DNA of 64,000 bases from Faecalibacterium sp. HTF-F (GTDB lineage: Bacteria > Bacillota > Clostridia > Oscillospirales > Ruminococcaceae): NCBI RefSeq assembly GCF_023347535.1, contig NZ_CP094473.1, positions 1,116,001 to 1,180,000 on the forward strand, given 5' to 3'. Positions within the stretch are counted from its first letter, which is position 1. Every line of letters begins with the position of its first letter. Position numbers and translations under genes: made by a program. Below, one piece after another: positions 23,307 to 31,561 of the stretch. A model generated the notes under the pieces. It saw only the letters and a program-made list of their open reading frames with translations, had not been told where the DNA came from and searched no databases.

Positions 23307-24122
23307 AGTGGTATGTCCTCCTTCGTTGGACTGGGCGGCGGGTGCCGCCGGTGTATTTGCAGTAGCGGTCGCAGGTGCAGCCGCTTTAGCCATAGGAATA
23401 TTGCCGGGCAGTTTTGTGCCCGGTCTCAGGTGCAGGGCGTGGCCCTTGGCGTAGATGGTCTGCCGGTCGGCACTTGCGGAGATCTCCACCGGCTCGGCAT
23501 CATCCAGCAGCTCATTTGCAAAGCCCTTTTCCACGGCCTCTTTGCCGGTCATGTAGGTGGTATCGGACATCATGTGCAAAAGCACGGTCTCGGAGAGGCC
23601 GGTCTTCCGCTTATAGATGGAAACCTGACTCTTATCCCATGCGTCGTTGGCATCTGCGGCTTTGCGCAGTTCATCGGCGTTGTAGTTGCCCCAGATGAGC
23701 GACCAGCACTTGTGAATCATCACGAGGCTGGATGGGTTGGCCTTGACGGTGTCGCAGGCACACATGATAAGGCTGCCGCCGGACATGGCCACGCCGTCCA
23801 CAATACAGGTCAGTTTCGTGCCCTTGGCGGCCAGCTCACGCAGCCTGTTGTGAATCAGGATGGAAACACCAGCATCGCCGCCCACGCTGTCCATGCGGAT
23901 GGTGATCTCCGAACAATGCTCGACCTGCTGCAAGTCGGACAGGAACTCGCTCTCAATGATGTACTGACCCGGAATCGGCTCACCCGTCCACCAATCCGTG
24001 GGCTGCGTGTCCACGATCTGGCCGTACATGGTGATGTCAGCGCTCTGGCCGTCAGTGCTGGCCATTACATAGCAGGGCCGCTGGATGCTCACCATCGGGG
24101 TGCTACTCGGTGCTTTCGGCAT
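22875..24122 (-). CDS. Prohead protease (ClpP/S49-like) with C-terminal scaffold region
   Basis: 415 residues from ATG 24120-24122 (GGGAGG upstream). The N-terminal 230 residues are a ClpP-like serine protease: ITIRMDSVGGDAGVSILIHN, nucleophile Ser in VDGVAMSGGSLIM, then SLVMIHKCWS with the likely catalytic His. The last 140 residues form a charged, helical, Ala-rich scaffold-like region (ELRKENPELCRQLEQSA). It should cleave capsid and scaffold proteins during maturation. A strong internal start inside the gene (see next entry) repeats the lambda C/Nu3 plan. Confidence 0.92.
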   Translation of the reverse strand: MPKAPSSTPMVSIQRPCYVMASTDGQSADITMYGQIVDTQPTDWWTGEPIPGQYIIESEFLSDLQQVEHCSEITIRMDSVGGDAGVSILIHNRLRELAAKGTKLTCIVDGVAMSGGSLIMCACDTVKANPSSLVMIHKCWSLIWGNYNADELRKAADANDAWDKSQVSIYKRKTGLSETVLLHMMSDTTYMTGKEAVEKGFANELLDDAEPVEISASADRQTIYAKGHALHLRPGTKLPGNIPMAKAAAPATATANTPAAPAAQSNEGGHTTMATTIEELRKENPELCRQLEQSASEQASQNERTRLSEIDEVANLFDPTMVQEAKYGKTACDARELAFRAAKAAAAQGHEFLKNLAADNQASGAQGVEAVPGASATGDPESLPDATGNAPKTPAERMAAADAAVAALLDGDEKK

Positions 24123-25710
24123 TTTCTTTACCTCCCTGTGTAGTGACACTTTCTGTGGTTTCGATTACGCCCTCGCTGCCCGCAGCTTTGAGCTGCTCAT
24201 TTTCGTGGGCCAGCTCTGCGACATTGTCCTCCCAGTCGCCGCCGCCCAGCTCGCGCGTGACCTGCTCATGGGTGCGGAAGCCGTGATGGGTCTGGAGCAC
24301 GGCGGCCTCGACCTCTTTCTTCGGGTCAAGGGTGCCCTGCACAGGCCCAATCCACCGTGCGCCGCACCATGCAGCACGCACCAGAGGGTCATCAAAAAAG
24401 CCCGGGGCGATTACTCGTCCACGGGCCACAGCCTCAGAAAGCCAAATTTCATATACAGGCTGGCAGAAGCTGCCTACCAGCCATGCACGCCGCATCTTGA
24501 TACCTTCCCATGCCTCCAAAAGAGAGGCACGGCTGGCCGAGTAGCTGGCGTTGAACTCTTTCAGCAACAGCTCATACGGCATTTCTATGGCACCACCCAT
24601 GAGTTTGCACAGCGTTTTGACGAACGTATCAAACCCTGCGGTGGGAATATTGGGGTTTCCGAACTTGATGTCCTCGCCCTTGCCGAGGTGCGCAACCGTA
24701 CCCGGCCCCATCTCATACTCGTTCGGGCTGTGGCTGGCGTTGTCAGCCTTTGGGTTGTCCACAGGAACACCGCCGAGATCTCCGCTGCCGGTTTCGTCAA
24801 ACGGGATAGCGTTCTTCGGGGTATCGGTGACAATCCATGCCGTGAAGAAGCTCTGCACCAGAGCTGCCAGCAGTTCCGACTCCGTATATCTGCGAAGCTG
24901 GAGCAGCGGTTCGATAATGGGTGCAATGAGCGGGACACCACGGTACTGGTCCGGACGTTCGGACTCCATAATGTGCAGGATCTGGGGCAGCCCAGTTGTC
25001 GCACCGACCGACTCCACTCGCTGCCATTTGGTGATGTCATTCCGCCACTCATGCGGATATGTGTTGCGGACGTGGTAGGCCACGATCATGCCGCTGCTGT
25101 CCACTTCCACACCATCATAGATTTTGTTCCCGGTGTTGGGGTTTGTGCCCTCGGTATAGCCCAGGCCATCCAGCATACCGCCGAGCTTATCCGGGGTGGA
25201 CACACGGTCAGCCTCCACCAGATGCAGCCGCAGCCCGTAGGGGTGCAGCTTGTCCGGGTCACGAATTTTCACCACGGCGAACACATCACCGCTCATAAGC
25301 CAGCTTTTCAGGGCCAACTGCTGCAAGCCGTAGAAATCGTTCAGCCCCATGGCATCACAACTGCGGCGGTTTTCGGCCCAAAGCCGGAACTCTGCCTCGG
25401 TTTTACTCTGCCACTCTTTGGCTTTTTCCGGGGATAGCCCCAGTACGTTTCGGTCAACGGTCGCTTTCAAGGTCAGCCCGGTGCCAACGATCTTCGTTCG
25501 ATTCGTGTTGATGGCACTGGTCGCAACAGGTGCGCTCATGTAGAGCATTCTGCTCCGCTGCCGCAGAATATCTGCGTTGTCGTGAATATCGCTGCTCGGA
25601 GAGCTGCTGTTGGGGAAGAAAGCCCGCAGCGCACGCCGTTTGTAGGATGCGCCCGCCTCGCTGTAGCCGCTGGCCTGCGGTGCAGCGGTGACGCGGTATC
25701 TGACACTCAA
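24103..25710 (-). CDS. Portal protein (lambda gpB-like)
   Basis: 535 residues. Markers of the lambda-type portal family: RRALRAFFPNSSSPSSDIHDN, RSRMLYMSAPVATSAINTNR, TKIVGTGLTLK, and SYSASRASLLEAWEGIKMRR near residue 395. The dodecameric portal forms the DNA channel and is the base for head assembly. The C-terminal region is acidic. Its last 20 bases overlap the protease start, so these are translationally linked. Confidence 0.94.
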   Translation of the reverse strand: MSVRYRVTAAPQASGYSEAGASYKRRALRAFFPNSSSPSSDIHDNADILRQRSRMLYMSAPVATSAINTNRTKIVGTGLTLKATVDRNVLGLSPEKAKEWQSKTEAEFRLWAENRRSCDAMGLNDFYGLQQLALKSWLMSGDVFAVVKIRDPDKLHPYGLRLHLVEADRVSTPDKLGGMLDGLGYTEGTNPNTGNKIYDGVEVDSSGMIVAYHVRNTYPHEWRNDITKWQRVESVGATTGLPQILHIMESERPDQYRGVPLIAPIIEPLLQLRRYTESELLAALVQSFFTAWIVTDTPKNAIPFDETGSGDLGGVPVDNPKADNASHSPNEYEMGPGTVAHLGKGEDIKFGNPNIPTAGFDTFVKTLCKLMGGAIEMPYELLLKEFNASYSASRASLLEAWEGIKMRRAWLVGSFCQPVYEIWLSEAVARGRVIAPGFFDDPLVRAAWCGARWIGPVQGTLDPKKEVEAAVLQTHHGFRTHEQVTRELGGGDWEDNVAELAHENEQLKAAGSEGVIETTESVTTQGGKENAESTE

Positions 25711-25740
25711 GAGTAATCGCCTCCGTAATTTTCAAACTAA

Positions 25741-25781
25741 GCGGGCTGGCTGGGGAAAGGAGTAAAAAGCAGCCAGCCCGC
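25741..25781 (-). other. Long hairpin before the portal gene
   Basis: GCGGGCTGGCT (25741-25751) and AGCCAGCCCGC (25771-25781) form a perfect 11-bp stem in the 105-base gap between the gpW-like gene and the portal. The loop includes an AAGGAG-like sequence read on the plus strand only. A second small hairpin (GGCCC-TTTC-GGGCC, 25788-25801) follows. No strong T-run, so mRNA processing or stability is as likely as termination. Confidence 0.5.
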
Positions 25782-25815
25782 GGCAAAGGCCCTTTCGGGC
25801 CGTCACCCTAAAGGA

Positions 25816-26070
25816 TCACCAATCGCGCGGGATAACGGAGAATGCCTTGCGGGCACTCTGGCCGTTCAGCAGCGCGGTCAGTTCATCGACCTTTTCCTCG
25901 GCATCTTTGATCTCATCGCTGAGCTTGCCGAGGTCAAGACGTGTGAGTTCCCGGTCGTCCAGACGGTAGCTTTTCACGCCACCGGAAAGCAGCTTGTTGT
26001 AGGCCACATACAGGTTATCAAGCCGCTTCGTGTGGAACTCCAGCCGCTTTTTGATGGTCACGGTATCCAT
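25816..26070 (-). CDS. Small head-joining protein (gpW/DUF6148-like)
   Basis: 84 residues, mostly two long helices (DTVTIKKRLEFHTKRLDNLY and GKLSDEIKDAEEKVDELTALL) joined by a short turn with YRLDDRELTRLD. Small proteins like this between the large terminase and portal correspond to lambda gpW or DUF6148, which seal the portal after packaging. Position and helix layout are the evidence; sequence identity to lambda gpW is not obvious. It is followed by an untranslated stretch with hairpins. Confidence 0.75.
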   Translation of the reverse strand: MDTVTIKKRLEFHTKRLDNLYVAYNKLLSGGVKSYRLDDRELTRLDLGKLSDEIKDAEEKVDELTALLNGQSARKAFSVIPRDW

Positions 26071-26080
26071 AACTCACACC

Positions 26081-28009
26081 TCACCAGTCGTCTAAAAAGT
26101 TCTCCCGCCTCCGGCCGGGGGACGGCTGGGGACGGGAGACGGGTTGTTGAATATTTATCACCGGGGCTGCCGGTGCCTCTGGTGCCTTGCCGCGCAGCCT
26201 TTTCAGCGCCCGGTCGATGGCATCAAGGTCTTTCGGCAGCACCTTGTAGGCCGCTATGGCATAGTTTCGGCAGTCAAGAGGTTCGTTTCGCTCATGGCCG
26301 GAGATTTTATCCCATTGCCACGGGTTGCGGTGGCCCTCTTTGTATATCAAATGCTCTGACAAGAGGCCGTTGAAGTAGCCGAGGCCGTAATCGTCCCGGC
26401 GTGGGAAGTGGCAGTACCGAGGGCCCGGCTCCTGCACTTTCAAATCGTCCATGATGATTTGCTTGCCAGCGTCAACGCCCAACTGGTACTGCCAGCACAT
26501 CCCGATGTAGCGGTTCTGCACCGTGATTTTTACCTGCTTTGGCGGGCCTGTGAACGGCCGGTCGGAGCCGGGAAAGCCCTTGATGCAGAAAACCTTTTTG
26601 CCGATGCGGTCATGGCAGCGCTGGCGCACCTCTTGGGTGAAATGGCCGCCCTCGTCTACAAATTTGATGGAAACGGGCAGCTCTAGGCCGTCAGCGAATT
26701 TCAGCTTGCGGTCGAAAACCAGCTCGTCCAGTTGCTGCCAGACCTCGTCACTGTCCGGGCGGCCAGAGATGATGCCTTTTTCGATGCCCCATGTTTCCCC
26801 GAAGTGGCCGAAGCCCACGATCTCGTACTCCATGCGGTCGTCCTGCGTATCAACGCCAGCGGTCAGCACCAGCACACCATCCGGCAGTTCCGCAGGGTAT
26901 TCCTCCCTGCGGCCAAGCATGGTGTCCTCGTCCTGCACATCGCCGCGATCTTCCCACAGCAGCCCCAGACGGGTGTTGTAGACAACCTGCATCTTCTTGG
27001 TATCGCCCAGGGCATTCAGGTATTTCAGCACGGTATCTTTCCATGCTGCCCACTGCGAAACAAAGCTGTTCAGCCAAAAGCTGCGGATACCGTTCTCATA
27101 GGCGGCGGGATTTTCCGCTTGCCAGTGAGCTGGTGCCCGCTTCATGGTCACTTCGTCCGAAATGCAGGCGCACTCCGGGCAGAGATACCACACGTCCTTG
27201 ACCTTGTAGGTTTTCTCTCCGTGGGTTTCGATGGTGTCATACTCGTACCGAATATCTTCCCAACGCAGTTCATGGAATCCCTTGCAGTGCGGGCACTGGG
27301 ATACCCAGCGCTCCATCGTGCCCTTGACGTAGGACTTGGCAATGGCACTGTGTCCCTTGATGGTGGGTGTGCTGACTTCCACAGCCTTTGCGTTGTAGAA
27401 AGTGGTCTGCCGGGCCATTGCCAGTTCCCAAGGGTCGCCCTCTGTGCCGGCACTCACTGCCCAGCGGTCACGCTCGTCACCCAGCACATAGCGGATGGGC
27501 TTTGATGCCAGAGCGTGCGCCTCGGTAGATCCGCACATGGTCAGGATGCCGCCAGGATAACTTTTCTGCAAAATCGTGTTGCCGCTGTCCCGGCTCTTTT
27601 TCTCCGCGACCTTGGCCCGCAGTGTAGGGCAGTCTCGTATCATGGGGGCGATACGGAGCTTGCTGTACTCCTTGGCATCCGTCATTTGGGGATGGATGAA
27701 AAGAATACTGCCGGGGTCAACGTCAATGGTGCGGCCTATGACATTGTTTTCAAACTCCGACTTGCCGACCTGTGAGGACGCAACGACAACGATATGATGG
27801 ATGCGCGGGTCGGAGAATGCGTCCATGATCTCCACCAGATAGGGCGTGCGGCTGTTACGCCAGCGGCCCTGCTCGGCAGACGCTTCCGGGGACAGGACGC
27901 GGTTTTGTGTGGCCCACTCGCTCACGGACACATTGGGCGGGGGCCGGATAGCTGCCACCAGCTTTGACACCAGAGCATTCAGACGGTCAACCGCTGCATT
28001 CTCACTCAT
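26081..28009 (-). CDS. Large terminase subunit (GpA family)
   Basis: 642 residues from ATG 28007-28009, overlapping the small-subunit stop by eight bases. ATPase motifs: Walker A-like ASSQVGKSE at about 77-85 and Walker B-like RYVLGDERDRW around 173-183. The C-terminal nuclease half contains LTAGVDTQDDRMEYEIVGFG and IKFVDEGGHFTQEVRQ. A zinc-like CPHCKGFH motif lies near residue 240, as in lambda gpA relatives. It cuts and pumps DNA into proheads. The GpA type suggests cos-type packaging, though no cos site was found in the window. Confidence 0.94.
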   Translation of the reverse strand: MSENAAVDRLNALVSKLVAAIRPPPNVSVSEWATQNRVLSPEASAEQGRWRNSRTPYLVEIMDAFSDPRIHHIVVVASSQVGKSEFENNVIGRTIDVDPGSILFIHPQMTDAKEYSKLRIAPMIRDCPTLRAKVAEKKSRDSGNTILQKSYPGGILTMCGSTEAHALASKPIRYVLGDERDRWAVSAGTEGDPWELAMARQTTFYNAKAVEVSTPTIKGHSAIAKSYVKGTMERWVSQCPHCKGFHELRWEDIRYEYDTIETHGEKTYKVKDVWYLCPECACISDEVTMKRAPAHWQAENPAAYENGIRSFWLNSFVSQWAAWKDTVLKYLNALGDTKKMQVVYNTRLGLLWEDRGDVQDEDTMLGRREEYPAELPDGVLVLTAGVDTQDDRMEYEIVGFGHFGETWGIEKGIISGRPDSDEVWQQLDELVFDRKLKFADGLELPVSIKFVDEGGHFTQEVRQRCHDRIGKKVFCIKGFPGSDRPFTGPPKQVKITVQNRYIGMCWQYQLGVDAGKQIIMDDLKVQEPGPRYCHFPRRDDYGLGYFNGLLSEHLIYKEGHRNPWQWDKISGHERNEPLDCRNYAIAAYKVLPKDLDAIDRALKRLRGKAPEAPAAPVINIQQPVSRPQPSPGRRRENFLDDW

Positions 28010-28574
28010 CGTCGTCACCAGCCAGCTTTTCAGCCCACGCCTTGCGTTCACGGACACGGGCCTCATACTTTGCCGGGTCGTAACGGAACATGGCGATTTC
28101 CTCGGCTATCTGATTCACCTCGCCACGCATATACTCTGCCACCTCTGCCGGGTCAGATAGAGCAGCCGCATTGATGGCAACACGGCTGGGCAGCGCCATC
28201 AGCGCACCCCGGACGGTGTAGATAAGCTCAGAGGTCATAGCGGCCACATCCTCACTGCGGTGCATCTGCCCGGACAGCTCTTTTGCCTCAGCTTGAGCGA
28301 TTTTCGCTTTGCTGGCTTTGAGCGTAGCTTCTGCTTTCTGCTTGATGTGGTCCAGCTTTTTGGCCTCTGCCGCTTCCTCTTTGGTCAGCCCGCCACGGGC
28401 AGTGCTGGCATTGTAGGCCTGCACTGCGTCACCAAGGACAAATTTTCCTCGACTGACGGTGGTGAGCACCCCATCCTGTGTGAGCTGCTGCACCCTGCGG
28501 TTCGTGATGCCCAGCACGGCGGCCAGTTGGGTGGTGGTCACAGTCATGTCAGCAACTCTTTCTTTTGTCGGCAT
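28002..28574 (-). CDS. Terminase small subunit (Nu1-like)
   Basis: 190 residues. The N-terminus TVTTTQLAAVLGITNRRVQQ is a winged helix-turn-helix of the Nu1/excisionase type, followed by a long coiled-coil region (AAEAKKLDHIKQKAEATLKA) and a C-terminal domain (MRGEVNQIAEEIAMFRYDP). The DNA-binding domain should recognise the packaging site and the C-terminus should bind the large subunit. AGGAGG lies nine bases before ATG 28572-28574. Confidence 0.87.
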   Translation of the reverse strand: MPTKERVADMTVTTTQLAAVLGITNRRVQQLTQDGVLTTVSRGKFVLGDAVQAYNASTARGGLTKEEAAEAKKLDHIKQKAEATLKASKAKIAQAEAKELSGQMHRSEDVAAMTSELIYTVRGALMALPSRVAINAAALSDPAEVAEYMRGEVNQIAEEIAMFRYDPAKYEARVRERKAWAEKLAGDDDE

Positions 28575-28627
28575 TCAGAAACCACCTCCTTTTTTTGTAA
28601 AACTCTTTGGAAAATCACAGCGAAGTC

Positions 28628-28633
28628 ATTATA
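28628..28633 (-). promoter_or_regulatory. Possible promoter -10 element upstream of the terminase genes
   Basis: A consensus TATAAT occurs on the minus strand about 55 bases before the terminase small-subunit start, in a 145-base AT-rich gap. The expected -35 box (ATCAGT) is poor, so it may need an activator or be fortuitous. Confidence 0.3.
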
Positions 28634-28719
28634 CAAACCGTAACGAAATGACTGATTTTTCCCTCACTAACTAGCTTGGTTTCGGGGTCGTCGAGCCCGC
28701 TCAGTGTGGGGCACCCCCG

Positions 28720-28881
28720 TCACAGTACCTTTTCGTCACCGAACGAGCCATCGTCGGCCCGCTCCTGTCCGCTGTTGGGCGGATGCAGAAAGGCTTCGAC
28801 CACAGCAGGGTCATACTCGATGGTACACTCGATGCTGTCCATAGGGACGCTGGGACAGGCGTATACGGTTACGGTGTTCAT
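28720..28881 (-). CDS. Small hypothetical phage protein
   Basis: 53 residues from ATG 28879-28881 with AAGGAG ten bases upstream. It starts NTVTVYACPSVPMDSIECTI, is beta-rich in the first half and acidic/flexible in the second, with two cysteines and no membrane segment. No family recognised. It is the last gene before the terminase cluster in the transcript that begins in the 32.6-33 kb control region. Real-gene support is the ribosome site and the tight spacing with its upstream neighbour (15 bases). Confidence 0.55.
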   Translation of the reverse strand: MNTVTVYACPSVPMDSIECTIEYDPAVVEAFLHPPNSGQERADDGSFGDEKVL

Positions 28882-28896
28882 GGTGTCGTGCTCCTT

Positions 28897-29160
28897 TCAG
28901 CAGGGAATGCTCACGCTTTGAATCTTCCTATAGGCATCCAGACGCAGCTCCTTCTTGTCGCCGTCGTAGGTTGCCTCGTAGTACATACAGTCAGGGACGG
29001 TGGTGGACAGCCAAGCCTTGTTGTTCTGAAGGGTGCTGCCGCACCAGAGTACGCACACGTCTTTCACGCCGATCTTCTGGAGATGTGCCAGCTCAGCGTT
29101 TGCATTATAGAGGCTGGCGACGGCAGCAATGGCGGATGCCACAAAATCATAGTAGTCCAT
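28897..29160 (-). CDS. Hypothetical phage protein
   Basis: 87 residues. It has a helical N-terminus (DYYDFVASAIAAVASLYNAN), then KIGVKDVCVLWCGS and a C-terminal part MYYEATYDGDKKELRLDAYRK that looks like two strands. AAAGGAA lies upstream of ATG 29158-29160. I recognise no domain. It sits between the ParB/PP-loop cluster and the terminase, in the same direction. Four cysteines are not arranged as a zinc motif. Confidence 0.6.
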   Translation of the reverse strand: MDYYDFVASAIAAVASLYNANAELAHLQKIGVKDVCVLWCGSTLQNNKAWLSTTVPDCMYYEATYDGDKKELRLDAYRKIQSVSIPC

Positions 29161-29221
29161 AGTGATGATTCCTTTCCTCGAGATAAAGCCCCTGCCCGCA
29201 TGAGCGCTGGCAAGGACGATT

Positions 29222-29749
29222 TCATACGCTGCGGATGACCTGAGCCTTGGAGTATGTGTCGTGGCCCTTGGTCATCATGTTCAGGAACTCGTCTTTGGTA
29301 AAGCCGGACAGGCGGAAGATTTCTTCGGGCTTCATGCCCAGCTGCTTGCCGATTTCCTCCACGGTCTTGCCCTCGTCAATGAGTTTCTTGACAATGGCTT
29401 TCATCGGCTCCAACAGGTGGGTGCCACGGGCACGGTTGTGGGTTATGGTGCCGTACACGTCGGCGCTCTCGTCGCCGTGGTGGTCTACGACTACGACCGG
29501 CACTTTGCCGCCCAGCAGGGACAGCAGCGGCTCCCGGCCCGATACAGTCCAGCGATGGAAGCCGTCAATGATGGTGCCGTCAGGGCGTACCACGATGGGC
29601 AGTGTCCAGCCGTTGGTCAGGATAGACTGGATAAGCAGCTTCAGGTTTTCCTCGCTGACCTTGTTGGGGTTGTAGTCGTTGGCGTGAATAGTGTTGCGGT
29701 CTACCCACTGGAGGGATGCCAGCGGGGCGAATACATCAATGCTTTCCAT
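29222..29749 (-). CDS. ParB-like nuclease-domain protein (IbrB-like)
   Basis: 175 residues from ATG 29747-29749 (AGGAGGAG upstream). The ParB/sulfiredoxin-like core is clear: VDRNTIHANDYNPNKVSEEN, ILTNGWTLPIVVRP, then GTIIDGFHRW, the nucleotide-binding GxxxR-type motif. The C-terminus has a helix-turn-helix-like EGKTVEEIGKQLGMKPEEIF. Its gene overlaps the PP-loop protein by 14 bases. In enterobacterial phages a ParB-like IbrB and a PAPS-reductase-like IbrA are encoded together; this pair has the same composition. Substrate unknown. Confidence 0.82.
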   Translation of the reverse strand: MESIDVFAPLASLQWVDRNTIHANDYNPNKVSEENLKLLIQSILTNGWTLPIVVRPDGTIIDGFHRWTVSGREPLLSLLGGKVPVVVVDHHGDESADVYGTITHNRARGTHLLEPMKAIVKKLIDEGKTVEEIGKQLGMKPEEIFRLSGFTKDEFLNMMTKGHDTYSKAQVIRSV

Positions 29750-30884
29750 GGTTCTGCTCCTCCTTGATGCGGGCGTTGTGGTCGTTGTAGATGGTGGTCC
29801 AGAGAATGCGCAGGATACGCATTTTGGGGTCTCCGTACAACAGGCCCTCGTACATGGTCTTGTAGTGCTTCTGCTCAGCGATGCCGTAGGTCTTGATGAA
29901 CAGGCCACGCCAGTGCTCGATGTGGGACAGGGTGTCCTTGGCGATGGTGTAGCGCTCCGGGTGCAGGAACAGAAGGTCTTTGCAGAGGGCTTTATAGTCC
30001 TTTTTCTCGGATTCTTCTTCCAGCTCCCCGCGCTTGCGGGTGGTGCGCCGGAACATTTCAGAATCCCAGTAGAGCAGAACGAGGTAGGCATTGGGTTCTC
30101 GCCGCTGGATGCGCTCCCACAGGTCGTTGTCCGTTTCAGCTATCCAACGGAGGCCCTGTGTGCCGCAGTCACCGAAGAATGCGCACAGCCGGAGGGCATT
30201 CTTTCGGACACCCGCCTCATAGAGCCTCATGTAGATCTCAGGAAATTCAAGGTTTCGCTCCTTGATGTACAGCCACACATCGGAGTCCTTCCAGTCGTAG
30301 ATGGGATAGAACTTGCCGCCGCGGGTGATGCGCTCCATTTTGGTGTTGGCAATGCACTTGAAGCGGGTCAGGCTTTCCGCCGTACGCAGACCGACAAGCT
30401 GGATGCCGTCAGAAAACGCCTTGGAGCAGAACGTCTGGTAGTTCATTTCCCCTGCATAGTGGAGGTAGGGACTGTACATGATGGCAAAATCGGGCGGTTT
30501 GCGCATCCAGACATCTTCCTTGCCCGGCTCCCACGTTATCCACGATTCGGAGCTGGACAGGTGGTCAATGACGGACACCTGCTTGAACGGCAGGCAAAAC
30601 CACAAGAATTTTGCGCCGACCGACAGGAAGTTGCGCCGCCAGCGGTATGCTGCATCGACCATCGAGGGGTAAAGCCCCTCCTCGTCGATGAACGTCACCG
30701 TCAGCTGCTTGGGGTCCAGCTCACCGGAGAGAATCATTTCATAAACGAGGTTGGCCATGCACAGGCTATCCTTGCCGGAAGAAAAGCTCAGGTAGATTTT
30801 GCAGCCGTTGGCGAACACATTTCGGATGCGGATCTTCGCAGCCTGCAACACGTTCAGGTTGCTTTCCACTACTTTCACAGGCAT
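29736..30884 (-). CDS. PAPS-reductase-like PP-loop protein (IbrA-like)
   Basis: 382 residues. The PP-loop SFSSGKDS lies at residues 33-40, followed by FIDEEGLYPSMVDAAYRW and later LVGLRTAESLTRF and YDWKDSDVWLYIKERNLEFPEIYMRLYEAG (PAPS reductase fold ending). These enzymes adenylate or bind nucleotides; DndC and related sulfur-transfer enzymes belong to the same superfamily. Cysteines are present (AFFGDCGTQG, NALRLCAFF) but no clear 4Fe-4S ligand set. A DNA/RNA modification or transcription-control role in the phage is possible; none is shown. The neighbours are two ParB-domain genes. Confidence 0.85.
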   Translation of the reverse strand: MPVKVVESNLNVLQAAKIRIRNVFANGCKIYLSFSSGKDSLCMANLVYEMILSGELDPKQLTVTFIDEEGLYPSMVDAAYRWRRNFLSVGAKFLWFCLPFKQVSVIDHLSSSESWITWEPGKEDVWMRKPPDFAIMYSPYLHYAGEMNYQTFCSKAFSDGIQLVGLRTAESLTRFKCIANTKMERITRGGKFYPIYDWKDSDVWLYIKERNLEFPEIYMRLYEAGVRKNALRLCAFFGDCGTQGLRWIAETDNDLWERIQRREPNAYLVLLYWDSEMFRRTTRKRGELEEESEKKDYKALCKDLLFLHPERYTIAKDTLSHIEHWRGLFIKTYGIAEQKHYKTMYEGLLYGDPKMRILRILWTTIYNDHNARIKEEQNHGKH

Positions 30885-31561
30885 ATCAGCTCACCACACT
30901 TCGGGCAGCGGATGTACCGGTGCTGCTCTGCGCCGCTGGCCGCCTCAGGAACAGCGGTTTCCGGCTCGGTAGGTGTAGACACCTCCAACACCGGGGAGGA
31001 CTGCTGCGGAGGCTCGGAGACGGTGGACACGGGCTGTGGGTCGGGCGGCGCTACCGGATAGGTAGGCGCTGTTGCATAGGGGACGTGTTCCTCATTCTGC
31101 TGGCGGTTGATGGACGAAATCTCGCTCTCCGGGAATTCTCCGTAGGAGCCAATCATTTCGTCCGCTTCATCCTCGGTGCTGTTCAGCATTTCCAGCAGAT
31201 CGGCATCCCAGCCCGGGACATCCACATCACCGTCCAGCTCCTTGACCAGTTCCTCGATGGCATCCACATCAGTGAATCCCAGCTCATAGACCTTGTTGTC
31301 GGCCATCATGAGCTTTTTCTTCTGAACATCGGTCAGGCCGACCATGACATAGCAGTCACAGGTTTCCCGGCCCATGCGGAGTAGCGCTTCATACAGACCG
31401 TTACCGGCGATGATCTCACCGTCCTCGGCCACGACCAGCGGCTTGACCTGCCCGAACATTTCAATGCTGCGGATGTACTCGGTCAACTGCTTCTCGGAAT
31501 GCCGGCGGATGTTGTGGGCGGGCTTGTGCAGCTCGGACAGCTTCTTTACCGTGATTTTCAT
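30875..31561 (-). CDS. ParB-domain protein with disordered linker and C-terminal zinc-like tail
   Basis: 228 residues. The first 90 are a ParB N-terminal domain (KLSELHKPAHNIRRHSEKQL, IEMFGQVKPLVVAEDGEIIAGNG, LYEALLRMG). A helical stretch with acidic residues follows (AIEELVKELDGDVDVPGWDADLLEML), as in ParB-fused phage methylases; then about 70 Pro/Ser/Thr/Glu-rich residues; then RCPKCGELICL, half a zinc ribbon. It looks like a ParB-methylase protein that has lost the methylase and kept a Cys-rich end. It overlaps the PP-loop gene by ten bases and the membrane protein gene by four. Confidence 0.8.
   Translation of the reverse strand: MKITVKKLSELHKPAHNIRRHSEKQLTEYIRSIEMFGQVKPLVVAEDGEIIAGNGLYEALLRMGRETCDCYVMVGLTDVQKKKLMMADNKVYELGFTDVDAIEELVKELDGDVDVPGWDADLLEMLNSTEDEADEMIGSYGEFPESEISSINRQQNEEHVPYATAPTYPVAPPDPQPVSTVSEPPQQSSPVLEVSTPTEPETAVPEAASGAEQHRYIRCPKCGELICL

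Noticed and set aside
29691..31061. Plus-strand frame of 456 codons opposite the PP-loop gene
   Set aside because: Shadow of the minus-strand PAPS-reductase-like gene, which has recognised motifs.
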